Counted from the stretch's first letter, positions 18,902 through 30,119 are shown. The stretch is DNA of 34,774 nt from Cellulosilyticum sp. (GCA_029851645.1 JARKVN010000109.1:1-34774); one strand, 5' to 3'. Translations and numbers: made by a program. Notes: a model not told the origin generated them from the sequence alone.

Positions 18902-19699
18902 CTATATCATTTTAAGTCTTTCATCTACAGCTATTTTTTTTGCCTTTTTACTACCATATCGGTCTATAAACAATATCTTATCTTTTATCATAGTATGGCG
19001 TTCTATGGTACTGCAATTTAAAAAATCTCTTACATATCTTTCTTCCACATCTTCCATAGATAACATTTGTTTAAGAACTTCTTCTAGTCCCTCTTCAGAT
19101 ACTTTTCCTACAATATATTTAATGACTAAAATATTTACTTTTAGAAATTCCAGCATTTTATCCTGAGTTAAATTTTTAATAAGTTGAATAGCCGATTCAT
19201 TGCTTTTAATTGCTATAAGTTCTACTTTAGCATTAGGTGCATCCATGTATCTAAGTGCCTCATAGTTTATTTTAACAGCTTCTTCTTGTACACAATCATA
19301 AGGTGCTTTAATATATTTAATGGCATCATAATTTTTTCTAACGGCTAATAATTGTAATGCCTCACTGGGATTTTGAGCATACTGAATGGCCCATCCAGAC
19401 TGCTTAATAGCAAGCTCTATAACTTTCTCTGTTGGATGTTTCATGTACTGTAAAATGCTCCAACCATTCTGCACTGCTTTTATCATCATATCCTCAGTGG
19501 GATTTTCTACAAACTTGATGGCTCTCGCATTCTGAGTAATGGCTAGCTCTTCCATTTCTCTTGTCGGATTTTTGATGTATTCTAGCACTAATCCATTCTT
19601 TTTAAGTGCTAATAACTTCATTTCATCGGTAGGCTCTTTAATCCACCGAATACTTAAAGGATTTGTTTCTATCGCTTTAATTACTTTTTCCTCTTCCAT
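18902..19699 (-). CDS. Repeat protein with about eight consecutive 22-aa helical repeats (DUF4116-like)
   Basis: Period of exactly 22 aa: EMKLLALKKNGLVLEYIKNPTR / EMEELAITQNARAIKFVENPTE / DMMIKAVQNGWSILQYMKHPTE / KVIELAIKQSGWAIQYAQNPSE / ALQLLAVRKNYDAIKYIKAPYD / CVQEEAVKINYEALRYMDAPNA / KVELIAIKSNESAIQLIKNLTQ. Confidence 0.85.
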   Translation of the reverse strand: MEEEKVIKAIETNPLSIRWIKEPTDEMKLLALKKNGLVLEYIKNPTREMEELAITQNARAIKFVENPTEDMMIKAVQNGWSILQYMKHPTEKVIELAIKQSGWAIQYAQNPSEALQLLAVRKNYDAIKYIKAPYDCVQEEAVKINYEALRYMDAPNAKVELIAIKSNESAIQLIKNLTQDKMLEFLKVNILVIKYIVGKVSEEGLEEVLKQMLSMEDVEERYVRDFLNCSTIERHTMIKDKILFIDRYGSKKAKKIAVDERLKMI

Positions 19700-19781
19700 A
19701 ATATTGCCTTTCTTTACTTTAAGTCTATTAATATCTAAAGTGATTCATCGTGATTCTATTTATTTAACAAGCTCTAAAAAT

Positions 19782-19810
19782 ATTATAATCTAAAATGAGT
19801 TTATTAACAA
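19782..19810 (-). promoter_or_regulatory. Promoter for the repeat protein-MoxR-VWA operon
   Basis: Minus strand TTGTTA-17 nt-TATAAT. Confidence 0.65.
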
Positions 19811-19886
19811 ATATTAATTATCAAATAGCTGTTATTATTTTTCTATTTTTAAGATGATTGATTACTCAAAACCATTCATTTTTTAT

Positions 19887-19930
19887 AAAAAATACCCCTT
19901 AAATCATTTTACTGACTTAGGGGTATTTTT
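19887..19930 (-). terminator. Rho-independent terminator of the pyr operon
   Basis: AAAAATACCCCT(T)AA - loop - TTAGGGGTATTTTT downstream of pyrE. Confidence 0.85.
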
Positions 19931-19989
19931 CTACTTATTATATTATTTTATTGAATATAACTTAAAAAATCTTCTTTTATCTAAAATAT

Positions 19990-20661
19990 TTATTTCACGC
20001 AATATTCAGCAAGATAAGCTTCCATTCTTGCTTTCATTTCATCATCAATGTATACTTTACCATCGATTTCTACATTGTGAATGGTATCAATAATTTCTCT
20101 TACGGTTACAATTGGATAAGTTTTAATGCCAAAGTCGTCATAAACTTGTTGAATTGCTGTTTTATTTTCTGTTCCTCTTTCCATACGGTCTACAGAAATC
20201 ACTAAGCCTTTGATGTTGACATGAGCTGCCGCCTGAAGTTGTGGTAAGCATTCACGAATTGCTGTACCTGCTGTAATCACATCTTCAATGATTAAAACAT
20301 TATCGCCATCTTGAAGTTTATAGCCTACCATTTTACCGCCTTCACCATGGTCTTTTTCTTCTTTACGATTGAAGCAATAATTTAGGTCTTTATTATGCTC
20401 AGTTGCTAAAGCAATTGCTGTACTTACTGCCAGCGGAATACCTTTATAAGCAGGTCCAAATAGTGCATCAATATCCTCTTTTACATTTTCCATAATGGCT
20501 TTTGCATAGAATTTACCTAACTCCGCTGCTTGAGCACCTGTTTTATAGTTTCCTGTATTAACGAAATAAGGTGTTTTTCGACCACTTTTAGTTGTGAAAT
20601 CTCCAAATGTTAACACTCCTGATCTTACCATAAATTCAATAAACTCTTTTTTATAACTCAT
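19990..20661 (-). CDS. pyrE: Orotate phosphoribosyltransferase
   Basis: MSYKKEFIEFMVRSGVLTFGDFTTKSGRKTPYFVNTGNY; PRPP motif NVLIIEDVITAGTAIRE. Likely start 20661, not 20682. Confidence 0.95.
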   Translation of the reverse strand: MSYKKEFIEFMVRSGVLTFGDFTTKSGRKTPYFVNTGNYKTGAQAAELGKFYAKAIMENVKEDIDALFGPAYKGIPLAVSTAIALATEHNKDLNYCFNRKEEKDHGEGGKMVGYKLQDGDNVLIIEDVITAGTAIRECLPQLQAAAHVNIKGLVISVDRMERGTENKTAIQQVYDDFGIKTYPIVTVREIIDTIHNVEIDGKVYIDDEMKARMEAYLAEYCVK

Positions 20662-20732
20662 GTTTGTCATCCTTTCATTCACTACTAATCTGTAGGTTAT
20701 TTATGAATTGCAGGTTAGTACTTTCTAAAGTC

Positions 20733-21644
20733 TTATCCCTTAAAAGCTTCTCTAATTTCTTGCAAGTTTTTAAAGCCATAGCGCTCCATATAAGCAATCA
20801 ACTCGTTCTTAATATCCACTGGTGCTGTTGGATTAGCAAAAGCTGCTGTTCCTACAGAGATAGCATCAGCCCCTGCCATAAGGAATTCAACCACATCTTC
20901 CCCTGTCATAATGCCACCAAGGCCAATAATTGGAATATTAACAGCACGCCTTACCTGATAGACCATTCTGACAGCCACAGGTTTTATAGCTGGTCCTGAA
21001 AAACCGCCCATTTTATTCGCAATCACTGTACGTTTGCGGTGTACATCAATTTTCATTCCTACTAATGTATTAATAAGCGATACAGCATCTGCACCTTCTG
21101 CTTCCACCGATTGAGCAATCGTAGCAATATCTGTTACATTTGGTGATAATTTAATGATAATAGGCTTTTTGCTAATACGTTTTACTTCTTTTGTCACTTT
21201 AGAAGCCATATCACAAGAAGTTCCAAAACCAATACCACCTTCTTTAACGTTTGGACAAGAGATATTAATCTCTAATAAATCAACATCTGTTTCATTTAAA
21301 CGTTCTACTACATCACAGTACTCTACAATACTATGTCCTGCCACATTCGCAATAATCTTTGTATCAAATTGTTTAGCAAATGGGAGTTCATGCTCAATAT
21401 AATAATCTACCCCTGGATTTTGAAGTCCTACCGCATTAAGCATACCACCATAAGTTTCTGCAATTCTAGGAACTGGATTGCCATCCCAAGGATGGCTTGC
21501 AATTCCTTTTGTAATCATAGCCCCTAATTCACTTAAATCATAGAACTCACTGCTTTCATGTGGAGAGAAAGTTCCTGAAGCAGTAGTGATTGGATTCTTT
21601 AATATAACGCCTGCAATATTGACGCTAAGGTCCATATTACTCAT
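20733..21644 (-). CDS. pyrD: Dihydroorotate dehydrogenase, class 1B catalytic subunit
   Basis: NPITTASGTFSPHESSEFYDLSELGAMITKGIASHPWDGNPVPRIAETYGGMLNAVGLQNPGV; NISCPNVKEGGIGFG; partner pyrK overlaps it. Confidence 0.96.
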   Translation of the reverse strand: MSNMDLSVNIAGVILKNPITTASGTFSPHESSEFYDLSELGAMITKGIASHPWDGNPVPRIAETYGGMLNAVGLQNPGVDYYIEHELPFAKQFDTKIIANVAGHSIVEYCDVVERLNETDVDLLEINISCPNVKEGGIGFGTSCDMASKVTKEVKRISKKPIIIKLSPNVTDIATIAQSVEAEGADAVSLINTLVGMKIDVHRKRTVIANKMGGFSGPAIKPVAVRMVYQVRRAVNIPIIGLGGIMTGEDVVEFLMAGADAISVGTAAFANPTAPVDIKNELIAYMERYGFKNLQEIREAFKG

Positions 21645-22404
21645 CCCACTTCACCTCACTTCCTAAAAAGACTGGTCCTTCTTTACATACTTTTTTATGT
21701 TCAAAGCCTTTTTCTGTAGCTGTTTTAATTTTACAGACGCAGCCTACACAAGCACCGTATCCACATCCCATACGTTCTTCCATAGAAACTTGTATGGGGA
21801 TATTTTGGCTTTCACAGTAGTTAGAAAGCGCACGAAGCATGACTTTAGGTCCACAAGCATAGAAGTAATCTCCTTTAATGCCTTCTGCCTTAATAAGTTC
21901 TATCACATTTCCTTTAAACCCTACTTTTCCAGTATCTGTTGCCACATATACTTTTACACCAAGCGCCTCTAATGCTTCTACTAATATGGGATCTTCTCTA
22001 AATCCAAGTACTGCAATCTTTTTACCTTTAATGTTTTTAGCAAGCTCTACAAGAGGGGGTACACCAATTCCTCCACCCACTAAGACAGATACTTCTGCTT
22101 CTTGTACACTGTAACCATTTCCAAGCGCTGTACTAATTCGAACGCTATCTCCTGTTATAAGCTTTGAAAATTCACGTGTCCCTTCTCCTACAACCCCATA
22201 AACTAGTGTAATTGTACCTTCACCAATTTCACTAATACTAATAGGTCTAGGAAGCAGTGTACTTTTTGATCTAGGATACACATTTACGAATTGTCCACAC
22301 TTAGCGCTTTGTGCGACTTCTGGTGCCTTGATAATCATTTTATAAATCATAGGGGCAATTTCACCTTGCCCTATGATTTTTCCTTCTACTACTTTTTTAC
22401 TCAT
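21637..22404 (-). CDS. pyrK: Dihydroorotate dehydrogenase electron transfer subunit
   Basis: Ferredoxin-reductase-like; [2Fe-2S] Cys cluster [19 protein letters not shown]...VCKEGPVF; adjacent to pyrD. Confidence 0.95.
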   Translation of the reverse strand: MSKKVVEGKIIGQGEIAPMIYKMIIKAPEVAQSAKCGQFVNVYPRSKSTLLPRPISISEIGEGTITLVYGVVGEGTREFSKLITGDSVRISTALGNGYSVQEAEVSVLVGGGIGVPPLVELAKNIKGKKIAVLGFREDPILVEALEALGVKVYVATDTGKVGFKGNVIELIKAEGIKGDYFYACGPKVMLRALSNYCESQNIPIQVSMEERMGCGYGACVGCVCKIKTATEKGFEHKKVCKEGPVFLGSEVKWDE

Positions 22405-25400
22405 GACGACTTACTCCCATATCATAGATATCCGTTTCCTCTATAGCCATTTGTTTCGCCACAATGTCCGCTAGTGCTCTTACTGTATCTAGTGAAGTTA
22501 AAACTTGAATAGAAGATTCGATAGCTAAACGTCTGATCTTAAATCCATCACGTTTAGAATCATTTCCCTTTGTTGGTGTATTCACCACAAGACTAACTTC
22601 ACCACTTCTAAGAAGTTTAAAGATTTCATCTGTTTCTTCCACAAATTTATGAGGCTCTTTAACAGGTGTTAATTTTTCTACTACGCGAGTAGGTATACCA
22701 TTTTCTTCTAATTTTTTAGCAGTTCCTTCAGTTGCTACGAATTTATACCCCATTTCTACAAAGCGTTTTGCAATGGTTACAAACTCATCTTGGTCATATT
22801 TTTGAATGGTTGCAAAAATGGTTCCACCTTGTAGTGGAAGAGATTTTCCTGCTGCAATAAAGCCTTTATAAAGTGCTTCTTCTACAGTTGCACCAACACC
22901 TAGTACTTCTCCTGTTGATTTCATTTCTGGTCCAAGACTTACCTCTACTCTTGGCAATTTTTCTGTAGAGAAAACAGGAACTTTAACAGCATAAAAGTCT
23001 TTAGGTTCTGGATATAAACCTGTTCCATAACCAAGTTCTGTAATTTTCTTACCAAGCATTGCTTCTACTGCAAGATCAATGATTGGCACACCTGTTACTT
23101 TAGAAATATAAGGCACTGTACGACTTGAACGTGGATTGACTTCAATGATGTAAAGCTCATTTTTGTACTCGATGTATTGAATGTTAATCATTCCTAACAC
23201 TTTAAGCTCTTTTGCAAGCATTTGAGTACATGTAATGATTTTTTCTTTAATTGCATCGGAAATATTAACACTTGGGTAAAGTGTTGTACTATCTCCTGAG
23301 TGAATTCCTGCTCTTTCTAAGTGTTCCATAATACCTGGTATAAGAATATTTTCACCATCTGATAACGCATCTACTTCAATTTCGCGCCCCATGAGGTAAC
23401 GGTCAATAAGTACTGGATTTTCTGGGTCTCTATCAAAGGCATTAATTAAATATCTTTCTAATTGATGTGGCTCATAAGTAATTTCCATTCCTTGGCCACC
23501 TAGTACATAAGATGGACGAACCAGTACTGGATATTCCAATTCTTCTGCTACACGAAGCCCCTCCTCAATTGACCAAATGGCTTTCCCTTTTGGACGCTTG
23601 ATTTGAAGCTTTTCTAGAATTTCATCAAATTTTTCTCTATCTTCTGCTTCATCCATATGTTTTGGATGCGTCCCAAGTACTGGAATATTCATTTTCTCAC
23701 AGAACTTAGCAAGTTTAATCGCTGTTTGACCACCAAATTGAAGGATGACACCCATTGGTTTTTCTTTTAAGTAAATATGATAGAAATCTTCATCTGTAAG
23801 TGGTTCAAAGTAAAGTTTATCAGATGTATTAAAGTCTGTACTTACTGTTTCTGGGTTGTTATTAACGATAATTGTTTCAATACCTTTTTTCTTAAGCGCC
23901 ATAATCGCATGAACAGAGCAGTAATCAAACTCAATCCCTTGACCAATACGGATAGGCCCTGACCCAATTACCATAACTTTCTCTTTATGAGATACTTCTA
24001 CTTCGTCTACCTCATCATAAGTTGAGTAGTAGTATGGAGATTCTGCTTGGAATTCCCCACCACAAGTATCTACCATTTTATAGACAGGAATAATATTCCA
24101 TTTGAAACGTATTGCTCTAACATCTTCTTCTGTTACACCAATAAGGTCTGCAATTGCTTTATCTGAGAAACCTCTTTTCTTAAGCTTACGAAGATATTTT
24201 GGTGTAAGATCTTCAAATGCCATTTCTGATAAAAGTTCTTCTTGTTCTATAATCCAACGGAACTTCTCTACAAAGAAAATATCCATTCCTGTGATTTTGC
24301 AAACTTGTTCTTTTCTATAGTAACGGCGAAGCATTTCTGCTAAAGCAAAAATTCTTTCATCATCTGCTGTAATTACCTTTTCTTTCAGTTCATCTAAACT
24401 ACATGCCTCAAGCTTTTTATGTTTGAAACTAAATTTGCCGATTTCAAGTGAGCGAAGCCCTTTTAAGAAAGCACTTTCAAAGTTATTTCCAATAGCCATC
24501 ACTTCACCTGTTGCCATCATTTTAGTCCCTAGTGTACGTTTAGCTGTATGGAACTTATCAAATGGCCATTTTGGAATTTTACATACGACATAATCAAGTG
24601 TTGGCTCAAAACAAGCGTATGTTTTACCTGTTACTGTATTTAAAATCTCATCTAAACCGTAACCTAAAGCAATTTTAGCTGATACTCTAGCAATAGGATA
24701 ACCTGTTGCTTTGGAAGCAAGCGCAGAAGAACGACTTACACGAGGATTGATTTCAATGACTGCATATTCAAAGCTATTAGGGTTAAGTGCTAATTGTACG
24801 TTACATCCCCCACGGATATCACATGCTGAAATAATATCTAGTGACGCGCGACGAAGCATCTGATACTCTCTATCTGAAAGTGTCTGAGAAGGTGCTACTA
24901 CGATACTATCTCCTGTATGAATCCCTACTGGATCGATATTTTCCATATTACATACTGTAATAGCTGTTCCATAGTTATCACGCATGACTTCATATTCAAT
25001 TTCCTTCCAACCTTTAATACATTTTTCAATGAGTACCTGATGTACACGAGAAAGATGAAGCCCACTTGAACAAATATCACGAAGTTCTTCTTCTGTTTCT
25101 GCAATACCACCGCCTGTACCGCCTAAAGTATAAGCAGGTCTTACAACAACTGGATAACCAATTTTTCTAGAGAAAACAATAGCATCTTCTACTGTTTCTA
25201 CAATTTCACTTTCAATAACTGGCTGATTGATTCTTGCCATAAGGGATCTAAATAACTCACGATCCTCCCCTTCTTTAATGGCTGAAATTTGTGTTCCAAT
25301 TACACGCACATTATATTTTTCTAAAATGCCTTTATCATGTAACTCTACAGCCAGGTTAAGACCTGTTTGACCGCCTACACCAGCCAGTAGGCTATCTGGT

Positions 25401-25645
25401 CTTTCTTTGGCAATCACTTTTTCAAGGAACTCTACTGTAAGTGGTTCAATGTAAATTTTATCTGCAATTTCTTGGTCTGTCATAATCGTTGCTGGATTAC
25501 TATTTACAAGGACAACTTCAATACCTTCTTCACGAATCGCTTGACAAGCTTGAGTTCCTGAATAATCGAACTCAGCAGCTTGACCAATCACGATTGGACC
25601 GGATCCAATGACTAATACTTTCTTAATACTCATATCTCTAGGCAT
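22397..25645 (-). CDS. carB: Carbamoyl phosphate synthase large subunit
   Basis: 1082 aa, duplicated ATP-grasp halves ([50 protein letters not shown]). Confidence 0.97.
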   Translation of the reverse strand: MPRDMSIKKVLVIGSGPIVIGQAAEFDYSGTQACQAIREEGIEVVLVNSNPATIMTDQEIADKIYIEPLTVEFLEKVIAKERPDSLLAGVGGQTGLNLAVELHDKGILEKYNVRVIGTQISAIKEGEDRELFRSLMARINQPVIESEIVETVEDAIVFSRKIGYPVVVRPAYTLGGTGGGIAETEEELRDICSSGLHLSRVHQVLIEKCIKGWKEIEYEVMRDNYGTAITVCNMENIDPVGIHTGDSIVVAPSQTLSDREYQMLRRASLDIISACDIRGGCNVQLALNPNSFEYAVIEINPRVSRSSALASKATGYPIARVSAKIALGYGLDEILNTVTGKTYACFEPTLDYVVCKIPKWPFDKFHTAKRTLGTKMMATGEVMAIGNNFESAFLKGLRSLEIGKFSFKHKKLEACSLDELKEKVITADDERIFALAEMLRRYYRKEQVCKITGMDIFFVEKFRWIIEQEELLSEMAFEDLTPKYLRKLKKRGFSDKAIADLIGVTEEDVRAIRFKWNIIPVYKMVDTCGGEFQAESPYYYSTYDEVDEVEVSHKEKVMVIGSGPIRIGQGIEFDYCSVHAIMALKKKGIETIIVNNNPETVSTDFNTSDKLYFEPLTDEDFYHIYLKEKPMGVILQFGGQTAIKLAKFCEKMNIPVLGTHPKHMDEAEDREKFDEILEKLQIKRPKGKAIWSIEEGLRVAEELEYPVLVRPSYVLGGQGMEITYEPHQLERYLINAFDRDPENPVLIDRYLMGREIEVDALSDGENILIPGIMEHLERAGIHSGDSTTLYPSVNISDAIKEKIITCTQMLAKELKVLGMINIQYIEYKNELYIIEVNPRSSRTVPYISKVTGVPIIDLAVEAMLGKKITELGYGTGLYPEPKDFYAVKVPVFSTEKLPRVEVSLGPEMKSTGEVLGVGATVEEALYKGFIAAGKSLPLQGGTIFATIQKYDQDEFVTIAKRFVEMGYKFVATEGTAKKLEENGIPTRVVEKLTPVKEPHKFVEETDEIFKLLRSGEVSLVVNTPTKGNDSKRDGFKIRRLAIESSIQVLTSLDTVRALADIVAKQMAIEETDIYDMGVSRHE

Positions 25646-26705
25646 TTAATTTTCCTCCTTGCATGACAGTAATAAATTCATCAAAAATGTGTGCGGTATC
25701 TGTTGGCCCTGGACATGCCTCTGGGTGGAACTGTACACTGTAAATATCTAAATCTTTAAAGTACATCCCTTCTACAGTCTTGTCATTCATGTTCGTATGT
25801 GTAATCGATGCTCCTTCTGGAAGGGTTTCTACATAATAGTTATGGTTTTGTGAAGTAATATAAACACGACCACTAATAAAGTCTTTAACAGGATGGTTAC
25901 AACCATGGTGACCAAATTTAAGTTTTGCTGTATTACCACCTAAAGCAAGACATAATAATTGGTGTCCTAAACAAATGGCTGTGATTGGCTTTTTACCAAT
26001 TAAAGCTTTAACAGTCTCCACTGTATCTGGTACATCTTTTGGATCTGCTGGTCCATTAGATAAGAAAATCCCATCTGGATGAACGGCTAAAATTTCTTCA
26101 GCTGAAGTACTAGCTGGGAAAACACTTAATTTACAGCCTCTTTCTTCAAATGAACGAAGGATATTCGCTTTAATCCCACAGTCAATGACTGCAATATGTG
26201 TTTTATTGCCTTCAATGACGTATTTTTCTTTAGTTGTTACTTCAGATACTGCCATTTGATTATTAAATGAGTCCAATTTAAGCTTGATTTGACTTGGTGT
26301 CAGCTCTCTCACTGCAATAATAGCTCGCATGGTACCATGGTCTCTTAATACTCTTGTTAAAGCTCTTGTATCAATGCCTTCAAGACCAATTACTTTTTGA
26401 GATTTTAAATAACCGTCTAATGTGAGTTCACATCTAAAATTATTGGGATAATCACTTTTCTCTCTTACAATTAAAGCTCTTACATGTGACGCAGTACTTT
26501 CCATATCTTCTAGATTAATCCCATAGTTACCGATAAGTGGATAAGTCATAACAACCATTTGGCCGTAGTATGATGGGTCTGTAAGGATTTCTTGGTATCC
26601 TGTCATCCCTGTATTAAATACAACTTCACCAATTGTTTCTTTTAAATAACCGAAGGCTTTCCCTTCAAAAACCATCCCATTTTCTAATATTAACTGCGCC
26701 TTCAT
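25638..26705 (-). CDS. carA: Carbamoyl phosphate synthase small subunit
   Basis: [19 protein letters not shown]; glutaminase triad motif [30 protein letters not shown]. Confidence 0.97.
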   Translation of the reverse strand: MKAQLILENGMVFEGKAFGYLKETIGEVVFNTGMTGYQEILTDPSYYGQMVVMTYPLIGNYGINLEDMESTASHVRALIVREKSDYPNNFRCELTLDGYLKSQKVIGLEGIDTRALTRVLRDHGTMRAIIAVRELTPSQIKLKLDSFNNQMAVSEVTTKEKYVIEGNKTHIAVIDCGIKANILRSFEERGCKLSVFPASTSAEEILAVHPDGIFLSNGPADPKDVPDTVETVKALIGKKPITAICLGHQLLCLALGGNTAKLKFGHHGCNHPVKDFISGRVYITSQNHNYYVETLPEGASITHTNMNDKTVEGMYFKDLDIYSVQFHPEACPGPTDTAHIFDEFITVMQGGKLNA

Positions 26706-27619
26706 TATTTCATCACTCCTTGTAAGTCTGCTCTCATAGCAAGTACTGCCTTCTTAGAAGCTATTGCAAATTCTCTTTCTGATACCTCTGAATCTTTTTG
26801 GTAGGCTGCAATAATCCCTCTAGAAGAGTTAACAATAATTCCTGAACCTTTTTCATCAAAGTAATCTTTAAGATCTTCTGCTTTGCCACCTTGTGCCCCA
26901 TATCCTGGAACTAAGAAGAAAGTATTTGGCATTCTTCTTCTAAGTTCCATACCTTGTTCTTTATAAGTTGCACCTACTACTGCTCCAATTCTGCTATAAC
27001 CTTTTGTGCCCATTGTCATTCGACCCCACTTATGCACAAGATCTGCTGCTTTATCATAAATAGGTGTGCCATCTACTAGAAGATCTTGAAGCTCAACGCC
27101 ACTTGGGTTACTTGTTTTAACAAGAATGAATAAGCCACGATCTTTTTCATTACATGCTTTAATAAAAGGTTCAATCCCATCAAATCCCATATAAGGGTTA
27201 AGTGTTACCGCATCTTCTTCCCATAAGTCAAAAGACTCCCCTTCAATTTCTACCCCTGCAATATGTCCTGCATAAGCAGCTGCTGTTGAAGCAATATCTC
27301 CTCTTTTAATATCTCCAATAATTACAAGTCCTTTTTCTTTTGCATAATGAATGGTTTCTATATAAGCTCTTAAGCCTTCTAAACCATATTGCTCATACAT
27401 AGCAATTTGTGGCTTAACCGCTGGAATAAAAGGAGCGACCTCATCTAAAATGTCTTTGTTGAATTTAATAAACATCTCAGCCACTGCTTTTGGTGTTTTT
27501 CCATAAGTTTCAAGCATTTCTTCCTTAATGAAGTTAGGAATCATGGCATAAGTTGGATCTAACCCTACCACTGTTGGATTTTGTCTTTCCTCAATTTTGC
27601 TTATTAAACGATCAATCAT
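26705..27619 (-). CDS. pyrF: Orotidine 5'-phosphate decarboxylase (type 2)
   Basis: NPTVVGLDPTYAMIPNFI; VIIGDIKRGDIASTAAAYA; VTLNPYMGFDGIEPF; 304 aa as in the longer type 2 family. Confidence 0.95.
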   Translation of the reverse strand: MIDRLISKIEERQNPTVVGLDPTYAMIPNFIKEEMLETYGKTPKAVAEMFIKFNKDILDEVAPFIPAVKPQIAMYEQYGLEGLRAYIETIHYAKEKGLVIIGDIKRGDIASTAAAYAGHIAGVEIEGESFDLWEEDAVTLNPYMGFDGIEPFIKACNEKDRGLFILVKTSNPSGVELQDLLVDGTPIYDKAADLVHKWGRMTMGTKGYSRIGAVVGATYKEQGMELRRRMPNTFFLVPGYGAQGGKAEDLKDYFDEKGSGIIVNSSRGIIAAYQKDSEVSEREFAIASKKAVLAMRADLQGVMK

Positions 27620-27688
27620 GATTATTCTCCTTTTTCTCCTATTAAAGTCGTTCTTATTACTTAATGTATTAGATAGTCTTTCTTTAAA

Positions 27689-28957
27689 TTACTTTTGATA
27701 AATCACTTTACCAGCTGCTAATGTATGGGTTACCTCCCCTTCTACACGCATCCCAATAAACGGTGAGTTTTTACTTTTACCTACAAAAGTTTCTTTAGTA
27801 ATTTCGTAACTTGCTTCTGGATCAATGATGGCAATATCTGCTACTTTTCCGACTGATAAATCTCCTTTATCAATGTTAATAACTTCTGCTGCCTTTGTAC
27901 TCATTTTTTCAATCAGTTCCATTTTGCTAAGAAGTCCTGTTTTAACAAGGTGTGTATAGCTTAGTGAAAAGCTTGTTTCAAGACCTACCACACCAAATGG
28001 TGCTTTTTCAAACTCCACATTTTTTTCATCGTAGTGATGTGGTGCATGGTCTGTTGCAATCACATCAATGGTTCCATCTACTAAAGCTCTTTTCATAGCT
28101 TCTACATCTTTTGTTGTTCTAAGAGGTGGGCTCATTTTCTTATTGGTATCATAATCCCCTAAAATACTATCATCTAATATGAAGTAATGAGGTGCTGTTT
28201 CCGCTGTTACTGGAATACCTTGCGCTTTAGCAAAGCGAATAATTTCTAGGCTACCTTCTGTACTAATGTGGCAAAGGTGAAGTTTAGCACCTGTATATTT
28301 CGCAAGAAGAATATCTCTTGCTACAATGATTTCTTCTGCTTCTCTTGGAATTCCCTTAATCCCAAAAAGCTGTGCATTTTCTCCTGCATTCATAGCCCCA
28401 CCAGCTAAATTGCGGTCTTCTGTATGAGACATAATCGTTAAGTCAAATGGTTTTGCATAACTCATAGCTTTTTTCATTAAGCCTGAATCCATAACCGTTT
28501 TACCATCTTCACTTAGCGCACAAACCCCATGTTCTTTCATTTTTCCAATATCCGCTAAGGTTTCTCCCTGTTGCCCTTTTGTAATAGCACCAATTGGTAA
28601 AACATTTACACCATTTGCTTTTCTAGCCATTGAGTAAATGTATTCTACGACACATTCATTATCAATAACAGGTTTGGTATTTGGCATACAACATACCGTT
28701 GTAAAACCTCCTTTAGCAGCAGCTCTTGAACCACTTTCAATGTCTTCTTTATGTTCAAGACCTGGAGCTCTAAAATGAACGTGTAAATCAATAAGACCTG
28801 GCACAACCCATTTGCCACTTGCATCAATACATTCATCATAAGCTTCATCTAAAGATCCAATATGGCTTATTTTTCCATCCTCCACCCAAAGATCTGTTAC
28901 AGTTTCCATTTTTGTTTTTGGATTAATTACTAATCCATTTTTAATACAAAGTTTCAT
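27689..28957 (-). CDS. pyrC: Dihydroorotase
   Basis: GLIDLHVHFRAPGLEHKEDIESGSRAAAKGGFTTVCCMPNTKP; ATDHAPHH. Confidence 0.96.
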   Translation of the reverse strand: MKLCIKNGLVINPKTKMETVTDLWVEDGKISHIGSLDEAYDECIDASGKWVVPGLIDLHVHFRAPGLEHKEDIESGSRAAAKGGFTTVCCMPNTKPVIDNECVVEYIYSMARKANGVNVLPIGAITKGQQGETLADIGKMKEHGVCALSEDGKTVMDSGLMKKAMSYAKPFDLTIMSHTEDRNLAGGAMNAGENAQLFGIKGIPREAEEIIVARDILLAKYTGAKLHLCHISTEGSLEIIRFAKAQGIPVTAETAPHYFILDDSILGDYDTNKKMSPPLRTTKDVEAMKRALVDGTIDVIATDHAPHHYDEKNVEFEKAPFGVVGLETSFSLSYTHLVKTGLLSKMELIEKMSTKAAEVINIDKGDLSVGKVADIAIIDPEASYEITKETFVGKSKNSPFIGMRVEGEVTHTLAAGKVIYQK

Positions 28958-29884
28958 TTAATTCTCTCTCCTTTCTTCAAGCAGGGCTAAAATAGCCATA
29001 CGTACTGCTACACCATTAGTTACTTGTTCATCTATTACTGAAATATTAGGATTATCCATAAGCTCTGGCATGAGTTCTACCCCTCTATTAACAGGTGCTG
29101 GATGCATTAAGATAGCATCTGGCTGAGCTAATGCAAAGAGTGCCTCGTCTAATCCATAAATTTGACTATACTCTCTTAGGTTAGGGAAAAGCCCTCCCTT
29201 TTGTCTTTCAAGCTGAATACGAAGTGCCATCACCACATCCGCTTCCTTAACAGCCGCTTTGATATCAGTTGTCACCTGACATCCTAGTTTTTCCATACTT
29301 TTTGCAGTCAGCGTTCCTGGACCTGCTAGGGTTACTTTGGCTCCTAACTTTATAAGCCCAAAGACATTAGACCTTGCAACACGACTATGTGCAATATCTC
29401 CGATAATTGTTACTTTTAAATTTTTAAAACCACCTTTTTTTTCATAAATGGTATAAAAGTCAAGTAAAGCTTGTGTTGGATGCTCATTAGCACCATCTCC
29501 AGCATTAATGACACTTGCTGAAACATTTTTGGCTAAAAGATGCGAGGCACCACTTTGACTATGTCTCATAATCATATAGTCAATGCCCATACGATCTAAG
29601 GTAACTCCTGTGTCCACTAAACTCTCACCTTTTTTTACGCTACTATTAGCAACGCCTAAGTCTGCAACGTTAGCCCCTAAATAAGTACCTGCCATAGTAA
29701 AGGCCATACGCGTTCTTGTACTGTTTTCATAAAATAAGGTAATGGCACTTTTACCTTTCAGTAAATCTAATTTAGATTCCTCTCCTTTAACGATACTTTT
29801 CATGCGTTCTGCACGCTCAAGTATGAGTCTAATTTCTGCTTCACTTAAATCTCTAATTCCAAGCAAATCTTTTTTACTAAGCAT
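28958..29884 (-). CDS. pyrB: Aspartate carbamoyltransferase catalytic subunit
   Basis: FYENSTRTRMAFTMAGTYLGANV; HPTQALLDFYTI; MHPAPVNRGVE. No pyrI seen in the window. Confidence 0.96.
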   Translation of the reverse strand: MLSKKDLLGIRDLSEAEIRLILERAERMKSIVKGEESKLDLLKGKSAITLFYENSTRTRMAFTMAGTYLGANVADLGVANSSVKKGESLVDTGVTLDRMGIDYMIMRHSQSGASHLLAKNVSASVINAGDGANEHPTQALLDFYTIYEKKGGFKNLKVTIIGDIAHSRVARSNVFGLIKLGAKVTLAGPGTLTAKSMEKLGCQVTTDIKAAVKEADVVMALRIQLERQKGGLFPNLREYSQIYGLDEALFALAQPDAILMHPAPVNRGVELMPELMDNPNISVIDEQVTNGVAVRMAILALLEERREN

Positions 29885-29929
29885 TGTGCACCCTTCCTTT
29901 ACCTTGTGACGATTCTTGATTTTTATTAA

Positions 29930-29981
29930 TTAAGAAGAAAAAAGAAAAGGCAATAAAAGGATTCTTCCTTCTATTGCCTTT
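29930..29981 (-). terminator. Attenuator (terminator) in the pyrB leader
   Basis: Minus strand AAAGGCAATA-g-AAGGA-AGAA-TCCTT-t-TATTGCCTTT followed by TCTTTTTTCTTCTT. Confidence 0.85.
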
Positions 29982-30119
29982 ATTGGACCCTATAAATATA
30001 CTTTTCTAGCTTAGACAAAATAAGTCCTTCATACTTTCTTTATAAATGCATGAAAGCTCTCCAACTATTTTATTTGCTTATTCCAACCACTTCATCTAAG
30101 TGATGATTTCATATTCCTA

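Noticed and set aside
19854-20093. Plus-strand 79-aa ORF
   Set aside because: Overlaps the pyr terminator and the antisense of pyrE; no coding evidence.
22397-25645. Several short ORFs inside carB on both strands (23777..23962, 24102..24320, 24925..25110)
   Set aside because: Shadow ORFs of a strongly conserved coding sequence.
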